Shown here: positions 15,214-26,033 of the stretch, piece after piece | How the letters are laid out: each line of letters starts with the position of its first letter | Position numbering within the stretch: the stretch's first letter is position 1 | Assembly: GCF_003675895.1 (NCBI RefSeq) | Contig: NZ_ML014757.1 | Coordinates: forward strand, 59,778 to 112,957 | Direction: 5' to 3' | Source: Parashewanella curva | GTDB taxonomy: Bacteria > Pseudomonadota > Gammaproteobacteria > Enterobacterales > Shewanellaceae | DNA length: 53,180 bases | Notes under the pieces: generated by a model | What the model was told of the DNA's origin: nothing | The model's database searches: none | What the model saw: the letters and a program-made list of their open reading frames with translations, nothing else | Position numbers and translations under genes: made by a program

Positions 15214-17808
15214 TTAGATTACTAATTTTCCACGATTAGTAAATGCGGACACATTAGGAGGACATACAACAATATGATCATATTGTGTCCTCCTAGCAAC
15301 AGGGGGGTGGCGAGGCTCAGGAATTGCTCTCCTTCTTCTTTCCAAGTTATCTTTTAATATACCAAAAAATTGCGGTTCAGCCTGTTCAGCTAATTGGAAC
15401 GGAGTCACCCCTTCTTTGTTCTTTAGCCCAAAATCCACTTTCTCAGAATGTAGAATAAATTGTTTAATTACTTCCGCGATATCTTTGTTTTGAAAAATAT
15501 AATGGGCAATAGAATTTCCATCACTATCTTGAGAATTTAGATTAACTCCACACTCCTCTGTAAGAAAGAAGTAGCTTACTGCATCAGCACAAAAAATACT
15601 TAGATGAATAGGAAAAACCCTCATTGTTCCCACACCATCTGAAGCCGAATCCACCCAGTTATAACGTTGTTCAGGAAGCAGCTTATAAATGCTCTCCCAA
15701 CCTGAAACTATCGCGAGCTCAAAAATATTTAAGCTCATTTCATTTCCCTGCACTTTAGTTTTATACTTAAAACTCTTTACCATCAAAAAATCATTATTCT
15801 CTATTATTAACTGGAGCCTCTGCATAACGAAATCAGCGCCTACGCTTTGTTTATTAAGCAAATCCAATAATAGCTTAAATAAAAAGTGTAAATTGGCCGG
15901 TGTTTGCTTATGCAAATAAAGCGCTGCTGACAGGGACAGTATTTGTTCTCCGCAAATAGCTTGATCTCGTGCAGACAGGTTAATGCGATTCATAAGCTTT
16001 CGCTCTATCTCTCCATTATTAATTTGCTCTTTCAAGTTAAGCCCAGCATGTAACTCTCTCACTCTATATGAAGATGGTTCTCTTTCTGTAAACTTTTGAA
16101 CGATTGGAAGTATATGAGGCTTTTCTTTGATTTGGTCTTGAATGATTACCAATGCTTGGTTTTTTATTCGACTTTGGTAAGCAATAGATAACAAATTCCT
16201 AGTGATAAACTCATAAAAATCTTTCGCTGCATATGTATTCTCAGCTGCATGTTGAAAAAGCGTTAAAATTTCATTGAGCCTACGTTCTTCAGAGAAATCC
16301 ACTCCAACTATGTCTCCTAAAGTCACTGCTCTTGTAGTACTCTCATCTTCAACCCAAAAGCAGCCGCAACTAAAAACCCCTTTAAGGAATATTTTTAGTT
16401 CTCTTGAACCACCAGAGACACGAAGGGGAAGATCAATATCGAGACGGTGTAAACCTTCAATCTTATGACGAATAAAACCACAAGTAATAGCTCTAGAAAT
16501 ATTTAATTTAAGCTGAGAAAACGATAATCTAGAAATGTCATCACTTGTAAGCAATTCTGAAGCGTTATACCCATTTTCAGCAAGGGCTTCTATCGGTTTT
16601 GAAATTTCTTGCTCGACACTACGCATGACCTCTTGACCACTAATATCTTCTGTACAAAAAAAATCATAACGACGAAAAGATACATTAGCTCGTAAACAAC
16701 GTTCTATATAGCCCATAAAAATTGAAATAGTTTGTCTACTATCGAGGTAAGAATTATCTTTGACTAACGATTTCAATTTGGCTTCAATGCCTTCTAATGT
16801 CCACGCATCAAAAGAACTAAAAAATATGGCTGATGAAATCCCCTCATCTCGCGTGCACCCTGAAATGGCGTAAAACACTTTTTCGTCTAACTCAGCATGA
16901 ACGTTTGGGGTTAACTCTTCAGTAAATATCTCTTCTATACTGTGTCTATGAATATTATGAGCCTCCATTAAGTCACAAAATTTATCAAAATAGTTTTTTG
17001 TTAAATAAGCTAAAACATTTCCGAGAGTGACAGCCTTTGACGCTCTATCTACAAAACCTCTTAGGTACTCGTGTTTAAATCCGCTATCCATGCTTTTATC
17101 TTTACAAAAAGGGATATCGTATTGAGTCGCTACAGAGTTAGACAAGCGATTTACATGATGTCTGTGATTTCCCTTATAATATGTTTGATGATTTACGACC
17201 TGAGACAAATGCTCTATTGCAGCTTGCCTGATAACCTCTACTCTTGCCATTCTCAACACTTCTTCTAGAGTATGTCTGGATTCATCAAATGCATATCTAG
17301 CCACTGCTAAGGTATATTCAATACCACCCGAACAGGTCGCAATGCTTTCAATAAAGTTTTCAATTGCTCTTTTTTGTTCACCACTAATGACACTTTTCTT
17401 TTGAAGAATACAAATTAAAGAATGGAATTCTAGGCGGGCTTCTCCGTACATTTTTTCACGAAATTCAGTCAATGTTTCAGGACCAATCTTTTGTTCCTCA
17501 CCATTGACAAATAAAGGTCTATCAAATAAATGATATTTGAATGTGTTTATAAAAGTATCAATACTTGGCTTTGCTGTTATTCCTTTATGACGACAAAACG
17601 ACTCAAGCACCTGTATCTCAGATAATAAGTGAAGTTTAAAAGGCTGGTAAAACCTACTGTACTCAAACGCTCTCAAATCCATGAACTGCTCACGACTGAA
17701 GATCTTGACATGATCAGTAGTATTGAATGTAGGCAATTCACTTTTCGGGGTACCATATCTATCGACAGGTACTGCCACACCTAGCCCAATAAGTTGTGAA
17801 ACTGCCAT
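15214..17808 (-). CDS. Large effector-like protein with C-terminal ankyrin-like repeats
   Basis: An 864-residue soluble protein without signal peptide or membrane segments. The first 650 residues are mostly helical and I do not recognise a domain there. From about residue 690 to 810 there are ankyrin-like repeats (NLNSQDSDGNSIAHYIFQNKDIAEVIK, then DFGLKNKEGVTPFQLAEQA). The tail is Arg/Pro-rich (ERRRRAIPEPRHPPVARR). The overall build resembles host-directed or interbacterial effectors of aquatic gammaproteobacteria, but no secretion gene is near, so this stays an inference. Codon use and AT content look similar to neighbours. It is a single-gene unit with a 308-base gap before the DUF2961 gene. 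Confidence 0.6.
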   Translation of the reverse strand: MAVSQLIGLGVAVPVDRYGTPKSELPTFNTTDHVKIFSREQFMDLRAFEYSRFYQPFKLHLLSEIQVLESFCRHKGITAKPSIDTFINTFKYHLFDRPLFVNGEEQKIGPETLTEFREKMYGEARLEFHSLICILQKKSVISGEQKRAIENFIESIATCSGGIEYTLAVARYAFDESRHTLEEVLRMARVEVIRQAAIEHLSQVVNHQTYYKGNHRHHVNRLSNSVATQYDIPFCKDKSMDSGFKHEYLRGFVDRASKAVTLGNVLAYLTKNYFDKFCDLMEAHNIHRHSIEEIFTEELTPNVHAELDEKVFYAISGCTRDEGISSAIFFSSFDAWTLEGIEAKLKSLVKDNSYLDSRQTISIFMGYIERCLRANVSFRRYDFFCTEDISGQEVMRSVEQEISKPIEALAENGYNASELLTSDDISRLSFSQLKLNISRAITCGFIRHKIEGLHRLDIDLPLRVSGGSRELKIFLKGVFSCGCFWVEDESTTRAVTLGDIVGVDFSEERRLNEILTLFQHAAENTYAAKDFYEFITRNLLSIAYQSRIKNQALVIIQDQIKEKPHILPIVQKFTEREPSSYRVRELHAGLNLKEQINNGEIERKLMNRINLSARDQAICGEQILSLSAALYLHKQTPANLHFLFKLLLDLLNKQSVGADFVMQRLQLIIENNDFLMVKSFKYKTKVQGNEMSLNIFELAIVSGWESIYKLLPEQRYNWVDSASDGVGTMRVFPIHLSIFCADAVSYFFLTEECGVNLNSQDSDGNSIAHYIFQNKDIAEVIKQFILHSEKVDFGLKNKEGVTPFQLAEQAEPQFFGILKDNLERRRRAIPEPRHPPVARRTQYDHIVVCPPNVSAFTNRGKLVI

Positions 17809-17999
17809 GCTTAAACCTTCAACTATTCAACAACAATCATAATGAGTATTTGACCACTATAAGCATGCAACAATCCAATTAAACTCTATTCATCAAAAAT
17901 TAAGCGCATAACTTGATTAAGTTTTTATTGGTTGAATTTATTAAGGTAAGGCTTTTTACGATATGATGGTTTGGACAATTTGAGTAATTCAAGTTTGAT

Positions 18000-18119
18000 C
18001 TAATTGATTTCTAATAAATCTCGATGTAGTAGCTCTGGAAACGGTTTACTTGGTAGCGTTTGATACCAAAATGCTACGGAAGATAAGTCATCTTGCAATG
18101 GTAAGTATCTGCGCTTTTA
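18000..18119 (-). other. In-frame 3' continuation of the DUF2961 gene after a TAA codon
   Basis: After TAA (18117-18119) the same frame stays open for 38 codons to TAG at 18000-18002. The translation begins KRRYLPLQDDLSSVAFWYQT and ends HRDLLEIN, which is the conserved C terminus of DUF2961 proteins. The full gene would be 376 codons, a normal family length. The TAA replaces a sense codon, possibly TAT or TAC, between GGDV and KRRY. Confidence 0.85.
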
Positions 18120-19130
18120 TACATCGCCTCCCCAATGACCAAAATCACGCCAACCAAGTGCTTGAACATTCACTTTGAGCTGTTTTTCAAAACGGATGGG
18201 ATCTGGAATGTGCCAGCGATACATACCAAAACGATGTTGTGAACGATACACGCCGTCAGGGCGTTGAACTTCAGGTACTCCAGCGTAAGCCGTTGAATAT
18301 TCGGTATAGGCGTTTTCACGGTTTGGAACAGCCGTACCGATGTCATAATTATGGGAGCCCAAGAAATAGTCTTCTGTACCCGTGCCGCAGATGGTTGGGA
18401 ATTCTTGATCTTCATCCATAAAGAACTTCACTTCACCCTCGCCCCACCAACCATTGCTGTTACACCCCCAAGTCATATAAGTACCTACATACTGACCTTG
18501 GCCTTCAACGCCATCAAGAATAGTATGTAAACCTTTATATGGAACAGGGTTAGTGCGACGGAATTGTGCATGAAAATATGCACAATCTTTCGGAACTTTG
18601 GTTTCAGTGTAATTGATTTGAAAATACACTACGGCTTTTTGTAACGGGTCTCGATTTTCTAAAGTAATACGAGCATTCTTACGATATGGCATTTCCCAAA
18701 AACAGTTAAATGCCATTCCCGGATTCACGCAAACAGGCAAAGAATTCACATGAGCGTAATCTTCTAAGCCACAGCAAAAGAAATCGCCTAACGGAACTTC
18801 AACAGAAGGATGAGACTGATCGTCCCAATACATTCTAAAAATAAGGTCGCGTTTTTTGGGGCCAATACAAGCAAGCCATATTTGTTGTATTGCACCTGAG
18901 CCATGGATGTCAGCTAGAGTCAAAGTGTCGTTAGAATCAATTTCTAGACTAGGTGAAATTTTCCAACCTTGGCCTAAATCACGTCCTGGCATGGCGCCCA
19001 TACCCTCAGTGGCCATACCGCCTTTGCCTGCTTCACCTGTCATATTTTCAGGTGAAATTGAGCGTGATTTAGCAAAAGATATACGGGATAAATTTCCTAA
19101 ATTCATCCCTAATCCATTAAATTGATCCAT
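18117..19130 (-). CDS. DUF2961 / GH172-like glycoside hydrolase, ended early by an in-frame TAA
   Basis: A cytoplasmic-looking protein (no signal peptide) of 337 residues that matches the DUF2961 family, now glycoside hydrolase family 172, whose characterised members act on furanosides such as alpha-D-fructofuranosides and alpha-D-arabinofuranosides. Family blocks are clear: RSISPENMTGEAGKGGMATEG (26-43), the IYWDD-like MYWDDQSHPSVEVPLGDFF, NCFWEMPYRKNARITLENRD, AYFHAQFRRTNPVPYKG, WWGEGEVKFFMD with E231/E233, and CGTGTEDYF with E253; E233 and E253 are candidate catalytic acids by inference. The last family block is cut off by TAA at 18117-18119 but continues in the same frame to 18000. It follows the IclR gene with a 9-base gap and so belongs to the nag transcript. 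Confidence 0.85.
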   Translation of the reverse strand: MDQFNGLGMNLGNLSRISFAKSRSISPENMTGEAGKGGMATEGMGAMPGRDLGQGWKISPSLEIDSNDTLTLADIHGSGAIQQIWLACIGPKKRDLIFRMYWDDQSHPSVEVPLGDFFCCGLEDYAHVNSLPVCVNPGMAFNCFWEMPYRKNARITLENRDPLQKAVVYFQINYTETKVPKDCAYFHAQFRRTNPVPYKGLHTILDGVEGQGQYVGTYMTWGCNSNGWWGEGEVKFFMDEDQEFPTICGTGTEDYFLGSHNYDIGTAVPNRENAYTEYSTAYAGVPEVQRPDGVYRSQHRFGMYRWHIPDPIRFEKQLKVNVQALGWRDFGHWGGDV

Positions 19131-19139
19131 GACTTCTCT

Positions 19140-19922
19140 CTATTTATTCTCGTTATAACCAAGCTGTTCGGACATACGCTGAGCGATATCCCCTAACACT
19201 ACTTTAACAGAATCAAAATCCATAGCATTGGTGTTATCAAGGTGAGATAGGTAAGGCACGACAAGAGCAGCAACGACATTGCCTGAATAATTGAAAATAG
19301 GAAAACCAATATCTTTAACGCCAGCAATTTGTTGACTCTCTACATTTTCAAAGCCTTGTGCTTTAACTCTGTCACAAATATCGGCTAGAACATTTTCTGG
19401 TAAATGTTTGGATGCAGGTATGCCATCCATCATAACTTCACGACTGTTTTCATCAGCAAAAGCCAACAAAACATGACCCGAACAGGTATTTTGTAATGGC
19501 ACTTTAGCGCCAATTCGAATACCGAATCGTTGGTCGCTCGGGCTATCTTTTTGCATGATAACCACTCCTTCAGAACTTCTCTCAACCACTAAGTGGCATG
19601 ATTGTTCTGAACGATTAGAGAACTCCCTCATCAATGGTTCAGCTATCGCCGTAATACGCTTAATGTCAGGTAGTTGATGCGCCAACCCAAATAGCTTCAT
19701 TGAGATAATATATTTATCTGAATCAGGAAGTACATTGATGTAACCACGTTCTTCCAACACAACTAACATTCTGAAAAGTTCAGACTTTTGTCTTCCAAGA
19801 AGATCACTGATTTGCCTTAAACTTAACCCCTCAAATTGACCTGCCATTAACTCTAAAATATCTAGTCCTTTACTTAGCGCGGGGGCTGAATACTGTCGTT
19901 TTTTGGTTTCTATTTCCGACAT
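19140..19922 (-). CDS. IclR-family transcriptional regulator (nag side)
   Basis: A 260-residue regulator. An N-terminal winged helix-turn-helix (about 15-75: SAPALSKGLDILELM, then GLSLRQISDLLGRQKSELFRML) is followed by the IclR effector-binding domain (about 90-250) with CSGHVLLAF and GFPIFNYSGNVVAAL. It lies between nagA (47-base gap) and the DUF2961 gene in the same direction, so it is probably made from the nag transcript and controls it. It is clearly related to the second IclR regulator at 42678-43448, sharing the (S/T)APAL.KGL..(I/L)EL(M/L) start and QLFRM/ELFRM helix. The effector is not known; a sugar or sugar phosphate of the pathway is likely. Confidence 0.9.
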   Translation of the reverse strand: MSEIETKKRQYSAPALSKGLDILELMAGQFEGLSLRQISDLLGRQKSELFRMLVVLEERGYINVLPDSDKYIISMKLFGLAHQLPDIKRITAIAEPLMREFSNRSEQSCHLVVERSSEGVVIMQKDSPSDQRFGIRIGAKVPLQNTCSGHVLLAFADENSREVMMDGIPASKHLPENVLADICDRVKAQGFENVESQQIAGVKDIGFPIFNYSGNVVAALVVPYLSHLDNTNAMDFDSVKVVLGDIAQRMSEQLGYNENK

Positions 19923-19969
19923 ATTTTTCCGTTTTTTTTAATTTTTTGTTAAGCAAATGTAAAGCCAAT

Positions 19970-21103
19970 TTACGTTCGCTTACCATCAACCCATGTAGAA
20001 AGGATATTTTTATCAGTATCGACAGCGACAAAATTGGCTTTGGCATCTGGAGCAATTTGCCCTAAGTCATTTAAACCTAGAGCATTCGCTGGATATAAAC
20101 TTGCCATTCTAACAGCTTCGAACCAATCAATGCTTGCAAATTTCGCGGTATTATTCACCGCAGAGATCATATCGAGATCTGAGCCAGCAAGAGAACCGGC
20201 AGCATTGACACACTTGCCGTCTTTTGCATAAATCTTTTCACCATTCAAATAGAAATAATCTTTGTCAGAGCCAACGGTCGCCATTGAATCTGTGACCAAG
20301 ATCGCCCCCCCTTGCTTTTTACTTCTAACAGCAACTTTTAACGAATCAGGATGCATGTGATAGCCATCAGCAATAATCCCAAACCAAGAATCATCATGCG
20401 CCAAAGCTGCCCCAACCATACCAGGTTCTCGGCTATTAAATTGTGTCATGGCATTAAATAAATGTGTTACGCCTGATACTCCAGCTTTAAAGCCTTCCAT
20501 CGCCTGCTCATAATCGGCAGCAGTATGACCCGCACAAACAATAATGCCTTTAGCACAGAGTTTTTGAAGCATTTGAGGTGTTGTTTGCTCTGGTGCAAGG
20601 GTCACTATGGTTTTACCGTTTTTCAGTGAACAAACCAGATCAAAACCTTTTTCATCTAACAAACAGATTTTATTGGCATCATGGGCACCTTTTTTTTCTA
20701 CATTAAGAAAAGGGCCTTCTAAATGAATACCTACTATCCCTTCGATACCTTGCTCAATGGCTTCGTCAACAGCTTTAATCGCTTGTTCCATCACATGGTA
20801 ATCATCGGTGATCAAAGTGGGCATCATAGCACCTGTACCAAATAAACGATGACCTTGTACCATTGCTTTTAAGGTTTCAACACTTGGAGCGTCATTAAAC
20901 ATCACGCCACCACCACCATTGACTTGCAAATCAATAAAACTCGGAATTAAGGTGTCGCCTTGTAAATCCACTTCGACAGCAATAGTTTTATCTAAAGCAC
21001 CCATTGGTATTACAGATATAATTCGGTCAGCCTTAAACACCACGGCATGGTTTTTATAAAGTTGCTGTCCATCGAATACGTTAGCATTAATAATGGCTTT
21101 CAT
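19970..21103 (-). CDS. nagA: N-acetylglucosamine-6-phosphate deacetylase
   Basis: Hydrolyses GlcNAc-6-phosphate to glucosamine-6-phosphate and acetate in the cytosol. At 377 residues it is of usual length. Metal and active-site motifs are visible in order: FIDLQVNGGGGVMFND, HLEGPFLN, GHTAADY, THLFNAMTQ, ADGYHMHPDSL and the catalytic Asp in LVTDSMATVG. The start ATG directly follows the nagK stop (adjacent bases 21104/21103), showing one transcript nagB-nagK-nagA-iclR. Confidence 0.95.
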   Translation of the reverse strand: MKAIINANVFDGQQLYKNHAVVFKADRIISVIPMGALDKTIAVEVDLQGDTLIPSFIDLQVNGGGGVMFNDAPSVETLKAMVQGHRLFGTGAMMPTLITDDYHVMEQAIKAVDEAIEQGIEGIVGIHLEGPFLNVEKKGAHDANKICLLDEKGFDLVCSLKNGKTIVTLAPEQTTPQMLQKLCAKGIIVCAGHTAADYEQAMEGFKAGVSGVTHLFNAMTQFNSREPGMVGAALAHDDSWFGIIADGYHMHPDSLKVAVRSKKQGGAILVTDSMATVGSDKDYFYLNGEKIYAKDGKCVNAAGSLAGSDLDMISAVNNTAKFASIDWFEAVRMASLYPANALGLNDLGQIAPDAKANFVAVDTDKNILSTWVDGKRT

Positions 21104-22015
21104 TTAATTATTCTCTACTCTGCCAGCTAAGGCTGCCCCACGAACGCCACTGGAATCACCATGTTGTGGTGGCAAAATTTGAGGTGATTTAAGATCACCA
21201 AATAGATACTGTTCTATGTAGTGAGGTATTTCTTTATACAGGAAATCAATATTGGATAAACCACCACCAAGAACGATAACGTCAGGATCAAACGCTAATA
21301 CTTGCTGAGCAAGAAATTGACCTAAACAATCTAAATAACAGCTGATGACTTCTTTCGCGTTTGGATTGTCGCAATTGAGATCATTGACAATGTCACGAGT
21401 ATTCACATAATCAAAACCTAAATGCTGACTAATAAACAACAACCCTGAGCCAGATAAATACTTTTCGTAACAGCCTAACAAACCGCAATTGCATTGTTGA
21501 ATTGGAAATTGGTACTTTTGTTGAAGCGTGGCATGAATACAAGAATGACCGATTTCACCCGCTACAGCCGCTTTACCTAAATGGATTTGACCATTAATAC
21601 ACAAGCCAGCGGCAACTCCAGTTCCAAGCACAACGCCAAGCACTGTTTCTGAGTGATAATTTTCACGAGCCATCGCTTCCGACAATGCAAAAGCTCTAAC
21701 ATCATTAACCAAACCAACGTTCCTGTTCAGTGTTTGCACTAAATCTTTGAGTAATTGCTTACCGCACAAACAAGGGATATTGACTGTGGTGACTCGCCCT
21801 TCTTTGTCAATAACACCTGGCAAACCAATACCAACACTAGATCGATCCGAAAATTTTTTATCTGCCTTTGCGACCATTTGTTGTACGGTTGAGATAAAAA
21901 CAGAGTAATCGTTTGTCGGTGTCGGAACGCGCCAACTATCTAACACATTCATTTCAGAATCGAATATCTTGATTTCAATTTTAGTTCCGCCGACATCAAA
22001 GCCATACATCAACAT
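21104..22015 (-). CDS. nagK: N-acetylglucosamine kinase, ROK family
   Basis: Phosphorylates free GlcNAc to GlcNAc-6-phosphate. The 303-residue length equals E. coli NagK. Motifs: the ATP-binding FDVGGTKIEIK at the start, LVNDVRAFALSEA with the catalytic Asp, GTGVAAG, the zinc site with GEIGHSCIH and CNCGLLGCYEKYLSG, and VIVLGGGLSN near the end. Its position between nagB and nagA supports GlcNAc over other hexoses. Because a kinase rather than a PTS enters the pathway here, GlcNAc is expected to arrive unphosphorylated. Confidence 0.9.
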   Translation of the reverse strand: MLMYGFDVGGTKIEIKIFDSEMNVLDSWRVPTPTNDYSVFISTVQQMVAKADKKFSDRSSVGIGLPGVIDKEGRVTTVNIPCLCGKQLLKDLVQTLNRNVGLVNDVRAFALSEAMARENYHSETVLGVVLGTGVAAGLCINGQIHLGKAAVAGEIGHSCIHATLQQKYQFPIQQCNCGLLGCYEKYLSGSGLLFISQHLGFDYVNTRDIVNDLNCDNPNAKEVISCYLDCLGQFLAQQVLAFDPDVIVLGGGLSNIDFLYKEIPHYIEQYLFGDLKSPQILPPQHGDSSGVRGAALAGRVENN

Positions 22016-22085
22016 AATGGGCTCACTTTGTTATTGTTTGTTAGGTGGTTATGGGCATAATGAATGTATATCATGATAAAAAAAC

Positions 22086-22865
22086 TTAATTCAACTCTTT
22101 AACTTGTTCAGCAACTCTCTGATAGTAAGCTGTATTTTGTAAAAGTGAAGCTGAGTTTTTATCAAGTAACACTGTTACATGAGGGTGCATTTGTAAAATA
22201 GATGCAGGACATGAAGCAGAAATAGCACCTTCAATGGCGTTTCTTACAGCTTCAGCTTTACCCTCACCTGTAGCGATCAAAAGAATATGGTTAGCATCCA
22301 TGATGGTGCCAATGCCCATAGTCATTGCCATAGTGGGTTGAGTTTCACCAGCCTCAAATAAACGACTATTGACTTCAATGGTAGATCGAGTGAGTGTTTT
22401 TAAGCGAGTTCGGGATGCAAGACTAGACGACGGTTCATTAAAGCCAATATGACCGTTATGTCCGATACCGAGCAATTGTAAATCAATGCCCATTTTTGCA
22501 TTAATTATCGCTTCATAGTTTTCTGCGACCTGCTGATTTTCTTTTGCATTTAAGCAGATAGGAAAATGGGTGTTATCAAGTTGAATATCGATAAAATCAA
22601 ATAATTGCTCACGCATAAAGTATTGATAACTTTGTTTGTTATCTGACTTCAATCCTACGTATTCGTCAAGGTTAAAGGTTGAAACATCTTTAAAGCTCAC
22701 TTCACCGTTATTAAACTTTTTGATTAGTTCTTGATAGGTTTTAATTGGTGTTGATCCCGTCGCTAAACCCAAAACCGCTGATGGTTTTATGGACAATAAA
22801 TCGGCAAGCATGCTTGCTGCACGTTTTGCTACTAATGATTCATTTTCAAAAATGATAACTTCCAT
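22086..22865 (-). CDS. nagB: Glucosamine-6-phosphate deaminase
   Basis: Converts glucosamine-6-phosphate to fructose-6-phosphate and ammonia. It is the classical NagB type (259 residues), not the SIS-domain NagB-II type. Motifs: LGLATGSTPIKTYQEL, STFNLDEYVGL with the catalytic Asp, LLGIGHNGHIGFNEP with the active-site His, and SRTRLKTLT. It is first of the nag set. A 97-base inverted-repeat element separates it from fucU upstream, so it may have its own promoter. Confidence 0.95.
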   Translation of the reverse strand: MEVIIFENESLVAKRAASMLADLLSIKPSAVLGLATGSTPIKTYQELIKKFNNGEVSFKDVSTFNLDEYVGLKSDNKQSYQYFMREQLFDFIDIQLDNTHFPICLNAKENQQVAENYEAIINAKMGIDLQLLGIGHNGHIGFNEPSSSLASRTRLKTLTRSTIEVNSRLFEAGETQPTMAMTMGIGTIMDANHILLIATGEGKAEAVRNAIEGAISASCPASILQMHPHVTVLLDKNSASLLQNTAYYQRVAEQVKELN

Positions 22866-22944
22866 CTTTTTCCTACTGAGCTTTGATACAAGTTGTTAAG
22901 CAATTCATTAACTATTATTACAATGAAAGTAAGATAATACTGGA

Positions 22945-23041
22945 ATGCAGAAATAAAATAAGCTGACCATCCGAGGCATGGATACCGAGACAGAGCGCCC
23001 ATGGATGGGTTTACAGCGTGTCAGTGATTTTATTTCTGCAT
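22945..23041. repeat. 97-bp palindromic (MITE/REP-like) element
   Basis: Perfect 15-base terminal inverted repeats, ATGCAGAAATAAAAT at 22945-22959 and its complement at 23027-23041, enclose 67 bases that contain further complementary pieces (CTGAC/GTCAG and CCATCC/GGATGG). It occupies the gap between fucU and nagB. It has no coding capacity. It could be a non-autonomous mobile element or an RNA hairpin that separates expression of the two operons. Confidence 0.75.
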
Positions 23042-23067
23042 ACTCATTAACTACCAACTGAAACTTA

Positions 23068-23496
23068 TTAACCAATCACGCCTTTGGTCAATATTACATT
23101 ACCATACAAGCGTGTTTCATTGGTCACTACTACAGCATAGGCGTTTTTGACTTGTTCATAAAAAGCAAAACGTTCAATACTTTGATGCGGCACTTCACCA
23201 CCTGGGCCATTAGAAGCTATCTGATAAAACTCAGCAACGATTTCAGGAACGGCTTGTGGGTCACCAACCACTTGCATGGTATGCACCGGAGCTTCTACAT
23301 AAGTATCTAACGGTAGTACTGACACTATGGCTTCTAATGCTTGAGTCGCGTTCGCTCCATCAAGGCGAACCAATCGCTGCGCATGGCTATCTGCGGGAAA
23401 GTTCGCATCGACAATCACTATCTGATCACCATGCCCCATGCTACGCAATATGTGTAACAAATCTGGAGACAGTAATGGGTTAATGTTGTAAAGCAT
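23068..23496 (-). CDS. fucU: L-fucose mutarotase
   Basis: Interconverts alpha and beta anomers of L-fucose (RbsD/FucU family). The 142 residues align end to end with E. coli FucU (140): the opening NINPLLSPDLLHILRSMGHGD includes H22 of the GHGD motif, then VDANFPADS, ERFAFYEQVKNAYAVVVTNE, and RLYGNVILTKGV at the C terminus. It is the last gene of the fucose set, 15 bases after the FAH-family hydrolase. Its presence is strong evidence that the surrounding dehydrogenase/dehydratase set works on L-fucose rather than a related sugar. Confidence 0.93.
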   Translation of the reverse strand: MLYNINPLLSPDLLHILRSMGHGDQIVIVDANFPADSHAQRLVRLDGANATQALEAIVSVLPLDTYVEAPVHTMQVVGDPQAVPEIVAEFYQIASNGPGGEVPHQSIERFAFYEQVKNAYAVVVTNETRLYGNVILTKGVIG

Positions 23497-23511
23497 CGTT
23501 ATTTATCCTAA

Positions 23512-24351
23512 CTATTTAGCCGCAACAACGACTTGTTTTTGCTGGCCTAGACCTTCAATACCTAGCTCAATCACATCACCTTCATTTAAGTATACTGGTG
23601 GAGTTTGACCTAACCCAACTCCAGGCGGGGTACCAGTTGAAATCACATCACCTGGTTTAAGGCTCATAAACTGACTTAAGTAACTTACTAGGAAAGCAGG
23701 CTTAAATACCATAGTGTTGGTATTACCGTTTTGATAACGCTTACCATTAACTTCTAGCCACATAGGTAGATTACAAGGATCTGTCACTTCATCTTTGGTC
23801 ACTAAGTAAGGACCGATTGGACCAAAGGTGTCGCAACCTTTACCTTTATCCCACTGGCTACCGCGCTCAAGCTGAAAGTTACGCTCTGAAACATCATTAC
23901 ATACACAATATCCAGCGATGTAATCCATTGCATCAGCTTCATCAACGTATTTACATTCCTTACCAATTACAATCGCAAGTTCTACTTCCCAGTCCAGCTT
24001 CTCACTGTTGCGAGGTTTTTCAATGTCGTCATTCGCACCAGAGACAGCACTAACAGCCTTAGTAAATACTTCTGGCTCAGGTGGTAATGGCATACCAGAT
24101 TCAGCAGCGTGATCCGCATAGTTTAAGCCAATACATAAAAACTTGCTTGGATTAGCTACACACGGCGCGAAACGAGTGTTAGCATCTACTTTTGGTAAAG
24201 AGTCAAAATCAACACCATCGAGTACGCTTAAATCCGCTAACAATGAACCATCTACATCATTAACTACGCCTTCCAAACTACGTATAGTTCCTTGTGTATC
24301 TAATACACCAGGCTTTTCTTGCCCTTTCTCACCAAATCTTAATAGTTTCAT
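23512..24351 (-). CDS. Fumarylacetoacetate hydrolase-family protein, probable 2,4-diketo-3-deoxy-L-fuconate hydrolase
   Basis: A 279-residue FAH-fold C-C bond hydrolase. Motifs: FLCIGLNYADHAAESG, the metal ligands in KLDWEVELAIVIGKE and VCNDVSERNFQ, and GDVISTGTPPGVGLG near the C terminus. In the non-phosphorylative L-fucose pathway described in Xanthomonas, this enzyme cleaves 2,4-diketo-3-deoxy-L-fuconate to pyruvate and L-lactate, and the neighbouring genes supply all preceding steps, so that role is inferred here. It starts 96 bases after the SDR stop and ends 15 bases before fucU. Confidence 0.9.
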   Translation of the reverse strand: MKLLRFGEKGQEKPGVLDTQGTIRSLEGVVNDVDGSLLADLSVLDGVDFDSLPKVDANTRFAPCVANPSKFLCIGLNYADHAAESGMPLPPEPEVFTKAVSAVSGANDDIEKPRNSEKLDWEVELAIVIGKECKYVDEADAMDYIAGYCVCNDVSERNFQLERGSQWDKGKGCDTFGPIGPYLVTKDEVTDPCNLPMWLEVNGKRYQNGNTNTMVFKPAFLVSYLSQFMSLKPGDVISTGTPPGVGLGQTPPVYLNEGDVIELGIEGLGQQKQVVVAAK

Positions 24352-24447
24352 TATAATAATTCCTTTCTAGCTCAATTTTTGATTTTCCAAAGCCCCTTGT
24401 CAGCATCAAGGTAAACAGCCCCTGTCGGCTAATCTAAAATGCATTCT

Positions 24448-26032
<1,585 letters not shown>

Positions 26033-26033
<1 letters not shown>

